Shown here piece by piece: positions 46,922 through 51,805 of a DNA stretch of 51,805 bases. How positions within the stretch are numbered: the stretch's first letter is position 1; every line of letters begins with the position of its first letter. This DNA is from Shewanella sp. CG12_big_fil_rev_8_21_14_0_65_47_15 (GTDB lineage: Bacteria; Pseudomonadota; Gammaproteobacteria; Enterobacterales; Shewanellaceae), in assembly GCF_002783505.1 (NCBI RefSeq), contig NZ_PFGL01000049.1:1-51805 (forward strand). The letters run 5' to 3'. The notes beneath the pieces are model-generated. The model saw only the letters and a program-made list of their open reading frames with translations, was not told the origin of the DNA and made no database searches. Both the position numbers and the translations under genes were made by a program.

Positions 46922-47143
46922 GTGATTTGCACCGAGAATGAACTCACAGCCGCCCGCTTTCAACGCGCAGTGGATGCCGCTGTGGTAATGGTCAATGCGT
47001 CATCGCGTTTTTCCGATGGTAGCGAACTCGGCCTCGGTGCCGACATCGCCACCACTAAACTACATGCCTACGGCCCCATGGGACTCGAAGCCCTAACCAC
47101 GGAAAAGTTTCTAGTTTCAGGCACAGGGCAGATTAGAGCTTAG
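46922..47143 (+). pseudogene. proA: C-terminal remnant of gamma-glutamyl phosphate reductase ProA
   Basis: The frame reads [37 protein letters not shown], then [20 protein letters not shown], which is the C-terminal 70 residues of ProA (compare VNASTRFTDGGxFGLGAE and [18 protein letters not shown]). Compared with ProA about three residues are missing before KLHA. There is a TGA three codons before the first recognisable codon, and no trace of the other 340 residues is seen upstream. No ribosome-binding site or sensible start is present. It is a decayed fragment; an intact proA is presumably elsewhere. Confidence 0.88.
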
Positions 47144-47180
47144 CTTTCTTACTCCCAAAGCAATTACTAAAGCCTTGCGA

Positions 47181-47214
47181 ATGATTAAGCACTGACATTC
47201 CAGTGCTTAATCAT
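47181..47214. repeat. Perfect 14-bp inverted repeat with ATTAAGCACT core
   Basis: ATGATTAAGCACTG (47181-47194) pairs with CAGTGCTTAATCAT (47201-47214) around a six-base loop. There is no T-run on either strand, so it is not a normal terminator. Its core ATTAAGCACT is also the end of the 100-bp element at 49218-49317, and the two bracket the ATPase/nuclease genes. Confidence 0.75.
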
Positions 47215-47280
47215 CAACAATCTGCGTACAATCTAGCGATGAATATCTGGTTAAATTTAATGGTTAAAGCCAAAAATATC

Positions 47281-47802
47281 CTATCCTTCCACAGTCCATT
47301 TCATTTCAGGCTTTAAACTAAATTGATCGACTACTATTGGATGAGCGTCAATTGATTTTAATTTCTGTTTTAATTTTTGTATTACATCCACAGGATTTAT
47401 TGCCCTTGGGAATAGTCTCGAATGTTTTTGTGGTTGTTCCAAATGTAGCACCACCCGAAGTTTATTAGTTCCTAATGCCCGCTTTGCAACACGCTTCTCT
47501 TCTTGATCATTAGCGTTGAATTTAGCGGCGACTAAACCAATTAAAGTATCACGTACTTTACCGAGCATTTCATCACCTATATCAATAGGTTTCGTTCGTT
47601 GGTATGCTCGGTAGTCTTTGATTTCGATGAGCCATGTTGTATGACTATCTATGACGATCAAGTCGATTGCTTTTGCACCACCAAAAGCATTGTTAAATTG
47701 GTTACGATAAAATGACCAATCGTCATACTTTGTTGCTTGGATCAATGGTTCAAAATGAAAAGTTAATCTACCTTCGACAATAGCATTATTTTCTTCAATC
47801 AA
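47281..47802 (-). CDS. PD-(D/E)XK nuclease-like protein, partner of the ATPase
   Basis: 173 residues. The core shows the PD-(D/E)XK pattern: a conserved-looking Glu10 in the first helix, Asp47 in KAIDLIVI, and IEIK with Glu60 and Lys62 in the next strand, as in Holliday-resolvase- or Mrr-like nuclease folds. A helical, basic C-terminal half follows. It starts two bases after the ATPase stop, so the two are one operon. I know no named family for it. The combination suggests an effector nuclease controlled by the ATPase, as in several phage-defence systems; that is an inference. Confidence 0.7.
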   Translation of the reverse strand: MIEENNAIVEGRLTFHFEPLIQATKYDDWSFYRNQFNNAFGGAKAIDLIVIDSHTTWLIEIKDYRAYQRTKPIDIGDEMLGKVRDTLIGLVAAKFNANDQEEKRVAKRALGTNKLRVVLHLEQPQKHSRLFPRAINPVDVIQKLKQKLKSIDAHPIVVDQFSLKPEMKWTVEG

Positions 47803-47804
47803 TT

Positions 47805-48857
47805 TTAGGCCCCTGCTTCCATGAATCGCTGTGATTGACTAAGTTCCTCATCCAATAGTACTAAAGTTTGTATTTCTTCGATGGCATCTGCTTGCTCGAC
47901 CTCAACACCATTTTCATTTGGGCGAAGAGAAAAATAACGTTGTTTGATTTTCTTAAACTGTTTGTTTTCTGACAACACTTCTAGTTCGCGCAGCAAAAAC
48001 AGTGAATGTGTAGCGATAAATACTTGAATGCCGTTCGCACATAAATGCAACACCATCTCAGCAATCAACTTTGTCAATTTAGGATTGAGATTGCTTTCTG
48101 GCTCGTCCCAAAAGAGATAACCTTTATCCAATAACGAACCTGTTCCAATTAAACGCGCAAGCATTGAAAGTTTTCTCAAACCTTCTGCGACAAGGGGCAT
48201 TTCCATTTTTCCTTGACCTGGAGAGGACAAGTAGAAACGACCATTGGAGTCTAAAATTACTTTCCCACCCATAGAATCTTCTAAAGGCTTTAATAGAATT
48301 GCCGCTTTACTCTCCCTTGGACCTTTTAAAGCTGGTGCCCCCAACAGTAAACACGCATCACGATATGTTTCATCAAACTCTAGGTAATGATTGTCATAAA
48401 TGGATACAAAACCTGGATATAGAGTTAGTAATTCACGAGTAGGTAAAAAAACAGGAGCTTTAGGTTGCCAATCGCTATTAAGGGCACTAATTTGCACTTC
48501 AGATTTACTTGATGTAGAAAAATCAAGAGTGAAGTTAAGATTAGGGTTATCGAACTCTAAGGATAATTCACAACGTTCTCTTCCCTGTCTACGGCGTGCC
48601 AAACGTCCTAGCGATTCAGGGCGAAGGACATTAACGAGTTTTTCAGCATACACCTTCTGCAATAATGATTTTGTCGGTGTAGTTGCGTTAGGCTTTCGCC
48701 CCTCTTCTGCACTTGCAGCTATTAAAGAATAGGCGGTCTTTAATAAATGAGATTTTCCGCAGCCATTCTCACCAATAATTACATTTAAGCCAGGTGCAAA
48801 AGAAAGATTTGCTTCGGCAAACACTGTCAAATTCTTAATAGTCATTCGTTGCAGCAC
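47805..48857 (-). CDS. SMC/ABC-type ATPase (AAA_21-like), probable defence-system sensor
   Basis: 350 residues. Walker A is GENGCGKS (29-36) directly after the first two strands, the signature-like segment is EGLRKLSMLARL, Walker B is YLFWDEPESNLNP (Asp251, Glu252), and the switch His is in IATHS (His284). There is no long coiled coil or zinc hook, so this is the compact AAA_21/AAA_15 type found in OLD, Septu, PARIS and similar systems, not RecF or RecN. A GTG start (48857) is chosen because AAGGAG lies five bases upstream; the next ATG is 17 bases away. The gene pair is more AT-rich than the flanking gsp and pckA genes, consistent with transfer. Confidence 0.8.
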   Translation of the reverse strand: MLQRMTIKNLTVFAEANLSFAPGLNVIIGENGCGKSHLLKTAYSLIAASAEEGRKPNATTPTKSLLQKVYAEKLVNVLRPESLGRLARRRQGRERCELSLEFDNPNLNFTLDFSTSSKSEVQISALNSDWQPKAPVFLPTRELLTLYPGFVSIYDNHYLEFDETYRDACLLLGAPALKGPRESKAAILLKPLEDSMGGKVILDSNGRFYLSSPGQGKMEMPLVAEGLRKLSMLARLIGTGSLLDKGYLFWDEPESNLNPKLTKLIAEMVLHLCANGIQVFIATHSLFLLRELEVLSENKQFKKIKQRYFSLRPNENGVEVEQADAIEEIQTLVLLDEELSQSQRFMEAGA

Positions 48858-49217
48858 GGTTACTCCTTAAAATCTACACCAATTCGATGATAGGCTTGAA
48901 ATGTTAGTCTATCTAACAATATCTCAATCGTGTATATCAAATTGAGTTGTTGCCGACACTTATCATCACTATGCGGTTTTAGTTCGATGAAATTCTCTAG
49001 TAGCCTTAGTCTAGAAGTGCTTTTTATTCAATGTGATACTACAAAGATTCAGTTAAAAATCCAAATATAATGTAGATTAGCACTTAGTAAGAGGGAACTC
49101 TAATCATCATTACTAATGAGCCGAGCTAGTTATTTTTTAATCTGCTAAATCCAAGAAATTTAATAGTTAAATTTTTTACCTATGTGCTGACTAAGAAACA
49201 TACCAGAGTCCAATGAA
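48858..49217. other. Intergenic region upstream of the ATPase gene
   Basis: AT-rich, no gene. A short inverted repeat TGTTAG-N5-CTAACA (48902-48918), about 45-60 bp before the GTG, is an operator candidate. I found no clear promoter. The rest holds nothing I can identify. Confidence 0.45.
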
Positions 49218-49317
49218 ATTAAGCACTCTCGCGGCAGTGACCGTTGGCGGCATGGATGCCGCCGTCGAGCCCTCAAGGACGAGTTTATGGCGTGTCACTG
49301 AAGTGAGAGTGCTTAAT
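49218..49317. mobile_element. 100-bp nested-palindrome element (MITE/REP-like)
   Basis: Perfect 13-bp terminal inverted repeats ATTAAGCACTCTC (49218-49230) and GAGAGTGCTTAAT (49305-49317). Inside, CAGTGAC (49235-49241) pairs with GTCACTG (49294-49300), and GGCGGCAT-GG-ATGCCGCC (49246-49263) is a further hairpin. The G+C-rich core contrasts with the AT-rich surroundings. It is non-coding. From memory, similar sequences recur in Shewanella intergenic regions. Confidence 0.7.
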
Positions 49318-49359
49318 CGCAGCCATTAACTAAACCTGTGCAAAACTTCGCGGCATAGT

Positions 49360-50892
49360 TTACTCCACCCCATCACATTGTGATTTCCCCGCTTGATAAC
49401 AGCTGGGTTGTCTTGGGCAGACGGCGCCGCGGGAGCAGATAAGCCGAGCATCGTTTTTAATGCCGCGTTCAATCCAGTTGATATTCAAAATCTTAGCCAC
49501 GCTGACTAGATCGCTTTTAATATGCTTGGGAATCGCGACTGAGCCGCCACCTGAGACGCAGGCGGCTTTTAAATCATGGGCGATAGAGAGCGCATCTTTA
49601 CCTTGGGCCTCAATGGCCGGGTTTAAGTCGATGCCAGCGCAGAGCACATGGGGGTTGCCCGCCGAGTCTTCGACCTTAATCGACTCGCAGCAGTAAATCC
49701 GTGGCTCATTACCCACATTTAAAATCGAAATCTGCGCCGAAGTACCGACCGTTGGCTCGCTGATCATTCTAAAAACCGCCCAATGCTGGCAGGGATCTTC
49801 CACCAGCCGCATATTGCCCCAGGGCAGGGGAATACCATTGCCACGGTAAACGGCTTTGAGTTTGCCCGGCGCGTAGGCATCAAAATAATGCCAATGGGGA
49901 TAAGGCGATACGACCGTCATCCGCCGCATGGCGACCGAGGCTGACACTTGCAGCTGTTTATGCACCTCAATTTCGTAGCCATGGCGGTCGAGCAATTGCC
50001 GATAGGGCACTTTAGGGCATAGCAAGGCCCCGGCAAAAAAGCTGGACTCAAAGTCGCGCCACGCATGCAAAATATCCTGTGCGTTCAGGGTATTGGATTG
50101 CATGGTAACTTCTTCATCCATCTCCAGTTTGCGGCCCGAGATCATCACACTCTTAAGCCCATCTTTATTGTGTAATACACAATGGCCGATATGGGCGGCG
50201 AGATCGTACTTAAGCCGACTGGGGCGATTTTTCAGCATTTTATTGACATAAATCGTGCTGGGCGGCTCGAAGAAGGAGGTGACTAGCTGATGCGAACTGA
50301 TACCACGCTCGTCGATGACTTCCTGTGGCGTGCTATCTATCCACTTGATTTTTAACCCTACGCCCTTAGCAATATCCAGCATATCCTCGAGGGATAAGGG
50401 CATGCGCTTAAGCCCAACCTCTTCGGCGGCACGTTCAAGATCGGGGAAATGGTTTTGATGATGTTCCTGGTGAGCGCGGATCAACAAATGGGCGAATTGC
50501 CGACCCGAGATCCCGGTCTGCGATAACATTTCCGGGATCGCTATTTGCAAAATATCATTTGAAAACAAAAAGCTGGGTTCCAGCGCCATGCCACTAATAC
50601 CACCACGGCGGCCCTTATCCGGCGTGATGGCACTCTCCTCGGGCGCATCGTCCAGAAACCAGTCAACGTCCTTTTGAAAAACCGTGGCAATCACGGCCAA
50701 CATTTCGGCACTGGGCACGCGTTTGCCGCGTTCGATCATCGACAAATATGACACAGAGGGCGCACTTCCGGCGTCGACTCGGATGCAGCGTGCCGATAAA
50801 TCTTCCATGGTTAAATTATTACGTTTCCGTAGGTTACGTATTTTTGTCCCGAGGAAGTGTGATTTTCTCATCAAGCTCTGGTCATTGCGCAT
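49360..50892 (-). CDS. XRE-family regulator of the RamB/ScfR (short-chain fatty acyl) type
   Basis: 510 residues. An N-terminal Xre helix-turn-helix (about 15-75: IRNLRKRNNLTMEDLSARC, SVSYLSMIERGKRVPS) is followed by a middle domain related to the M78 peptidase fold in which the zinc motif is degenerate (LAAHIGHCVLH in place of an AHELGH motif), then a C-terminal domain with a cysteine cluster (CSRGAVCPRQPSCYQAGKSQC). This is the plan of acetate/propionate regulators such as RamB. The ATG at 50892 lacks a ribosome-binding site; an ATG at 50871 (MRKSHFLG) is an alternative. The gene is divergent from the protein at 51146, with an operator array between them. Control of glyoxylate-bypass genes is inferred. 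Confidence 0.85.
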   Translation of the reverse strand: MRNDQSLMRKSHFLGTKIRNLRKRNNLTMEDLSARCIRVDAGSAPSVSYLSMIERGKRVPSAEMLAVIATVFQKDVDWFLDDAPEESAITPDKGRRGGISGMALEPSFLFSNDILQIAIPEMLSQTGISGRQFAHLLIRAHQEHHQNHFPDLERAAEEVGLKRMPLSLEDMLDIAKGVGLKIKWIDSTPQEVIDERGISSHQLVTSFFEPPSTIYVNKMLKNRPSRLKYDLAAHIGHCVLHNKDGLKSVMISGRKLEMDEEVTMQSNTLNAQDILHAWRDFESSFFAGALLCPKVPYRQLLDRHGYEIEVHKQLQVSASVAMRRMTVVSPYPHWHYFDAYAPGKLKAVYRGNGIPLPWGNMRLVEDPCQHWAVFRMISEPTVGTSAQISILNVGNEPRIYCCESIKVEDSAGNPHVLCAGIDLNPAIEAQGKDALSIAHDLKAACVSGGGSVAIPKHIKSDLVSVAKILNINWIERGIKNDARLICSRGAVCPRQPSCYQAGKSQCDGVE

Positions 50893-50894
50893 TT

Positions 50895-50957
50895 TGTAAA
50901 ATTCACAGTGTAAAATTTTTATTGTGAAATTGTAGTCAAAAAAAGACTAGACTACAA
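50895..50957. promoter_or_regulatory. Candidate operator array before the XRE regulator
   Basis: Three direct repeats, TGTAAAATT (50895), TGTAAAATT (50909) and TGTGAAATT (50923), are spaced exactly 14 bp apart. They are followed by an inverted repeat TTGTAGTC (50930-50937) and GACTACAA (50950-50957). The array touches the regulator start codon, which suggests autoregulation. Confidence 0.55.
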
Positions 50958-51145
50958 ATCAAGCAATCAAGGAAAGACTAATGCGCACAAGCTAAGCCAT
51001 TCCAGTATCAGAAATGCTTAAGGATTCACCTTAAAAGTGGATAAGCACTTAAAGCGGACAAACCAAATTGAAGACAAACTTTGATAGGCCACAAGTTAAA
51101 TCAAAACCCTAATTTTTTAAATTGGAAAGTGTAGAGGAACGAGCG

Positions 51146-51703
51146 ATGAATATGTCAATGATCAAGAGCAACCAGATCCAACCGAATCTAAATAGCCTCA
51201 TCGCAGAAGAAGTGCTCGCCGTGGCCCAAGTGAATGTCGCCGAGCACGAAAAAATCGCCAAGGCAAAACAGTTCCTCGACAGCGCCTTTCCACTTAACTC
51301 GGGTTCACATCAGGATGTCAGTAGCTATGTGGTTTACTATCAACACCTGTTGGCCTTTTTTGCCGATGGTAGCCACAGTGGTTTACGTCAGCCAAAACAG
51401 TTTGTGGCCTTTAACGGCACCAAAGACTCCCCCAGTGCCATAGTATTGCAGGATCAAGGTTGCCATGTAGAACTCAGTTTCGACCGCAGCGGTATGATAG
51501 GCGCTAGGGATCTGGCCAATCTGGAAGATGTCCAAATCGAAGCACCATTATCGATGGAAACAACGGAAGCCCGTTCTAGCGCTTCTCGCCATTGGCTCAG
51601 TTTGCTGCATGCGGGTATGTCTAGCGCCAACGATACCCAAGATAAACAATTTACCGCCAAGGATGGTGGTGATTACAGCTTGAAAAATATAGTGAATTTA
51701 TAA
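51146..51703 (+). CDS. Protein of unknown function divergent from the XRE regulator
   Basis: 185 residues, soluble, no signal peptide or membrane segment. The sequence reads MNMSMIKSNQIQPNLNSLIAEE, a helical N-terminal half with a YVVYYQHLLAFFADG segment, then a mixed region with KQFVAFNGTKDSPSAIVLQD and a C-terminal QFTAKDGGDYSLKNI. I do not recognise it with confidence. I start at the ATG at 51146, with GAGG eight bases upstream; a TTG at 51122 in the same frame is unlikely. The position next to a RamB-like regulator suggests a link with acetate/glyoxylate metabolism; aceB/aceA may follow beyond the right edge. Confidence 0.8.
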   Translation: MNMSMIKSNQIQPNLNSLIAEEVLAVAQVNVAEHEKIAKAKQFLDSAFPLNSGSHQDVSSYVVYYQHLLAFFADGSHSGLRQPKQFVAFNGTKDSPSAIVLQDQGCHVELSFDRSGMIGARDLANLEDVQIEAPLSMETTEARSSASRHWLSLLHAGMSSANDTQDKQFTAKDGGDYSLKNIVNL

Positions 51704-51710
51704 TCTATCG

Positions 51711-51745
51711 AGGAGATTAACGGATTAAGTTAATCTCCTTCCCTT
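51711..51745 (+). terminator. Terminator after the gene at 51146
   Basis: AGGAGATTAA (51711-51720) pairs with TTAATCTCCT (51730-51739) around a nine-base loop, followed by a pyrimidine-rich tail TCCCTTTT. Confidence 0.75.
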
Positions 51746-51750
51746 TTCTG

Positions 51751-51805
51751 TCCGTTATCCGTTATCCGTTATCCGTTATCCGTTATCCGTTATCCGTTAT
51801 CCGTT
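51751..51805. repeat. Heptamer tandem repeat (TCCGTTA), runs off the window
   Basis: The unit TCCGTTA repeats without error for 55 bp (7.9 copies) up to the last base, so the true length is unknown. It is directly after a terminator and in non-coding DNA as far as can be seen. Confidence 0.95.

Noticed and set aside
47181..47214. Ordinary intrinsic terminator of the nuclease gene
   Set aside because: The stem is perfect, but neither side has a T-run and the core matches the ends of the element at 49218-49317, so it is better treated as a repeat.
51751..51805. CRISPR or telomere-like repeat at the right edge
   Set aside because: A 7-bp head-to-tail repeat without spacers is a simple microsatellite.

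Overview
The window reads as chromosomal DNA of a marine gammaproteobacterium, almost certainly Shewanella. The reasons are the protein sequences themselves (MurI, TrmA, FabR/desaturase, SelD/SelU, PckA), the gene order, the GlyGly-CTERM-type sorting signal, and a moderate G+C content with AT-rich intergenic DNA. Everything here was read by eye; no database search was run.

Layout. 1-330 is the promoter and leader of an rRNA operon that transcribes leftwards out of the window. 558-9861 is mostly housekeeping: a membrane-anchored RRM protein, glutamate racemase, TrmA, the FabR repressor divergent from a fatty-acid desaturase with a FabR-like operator over its start site, the selenium pair selD-selU, and a TetR regulator coupled to an MFS/PlsC fusion protein. 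10176-12107 is a leftward operon nudE-cysQ-GNAT.

12385-31096 is an 18.7-kb leftward accessory block. From its upstream end it holds an Asp/Asn beta-hydroxylase, a PRMT-like methyltransferase fused to a PhyH dioxygenase, a sulfotransferase, a GNAT acetyltransferase, three tandem tail-collar (MdpB-type) proteins, a second sulfotransferase, and one 3870-residue surface protein. The giant protein has a signal peptide, a DUF4347 domain, about 30 Ig/cadherin/He_PIG-type modules, a calcium-binding TSP3 stretch, a GlyGly-CTERM-like signal, then a second signal peptide and an OmpA-like barrel. In E. coli the order is nudE-igaA-yrfG-hslR-hslO-pckA. The same backbone is visible here (nudE, yrfG, hslR, hslO, pckA), so the block looks inserted between nudE and yrfG. 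The complete type II secretion operon gspCDEFGHIJKLMN sits between yrfG and hslR. T2SS is the known export route for several GlyGly-CTERM proteins, so block and secretion system may work together.

43725-46757 is hslR, hslO and pckA, the last with a CRP-like site at a class II position. The right end is a second variable zone: a proA remnant, then a two-gene ABC-ATPase plus PD-(D/E)XK-nuclease pair (a candidate defence module) lying between two hairpin elements that share the core ATTAAGCACT. After these come a RamB/ScfR-like regulator with a 14-bp-period operator array, an unidentified protein, and a heptamer tandem repeat that runs off the right edge.

The two best candidates for undescribed biology are (i) the giant two-part surface protein with its set of protein-modifying enzymes and collar proteins, and (ii) the ATPase/nuclease pair bracketed by hairpin elements.
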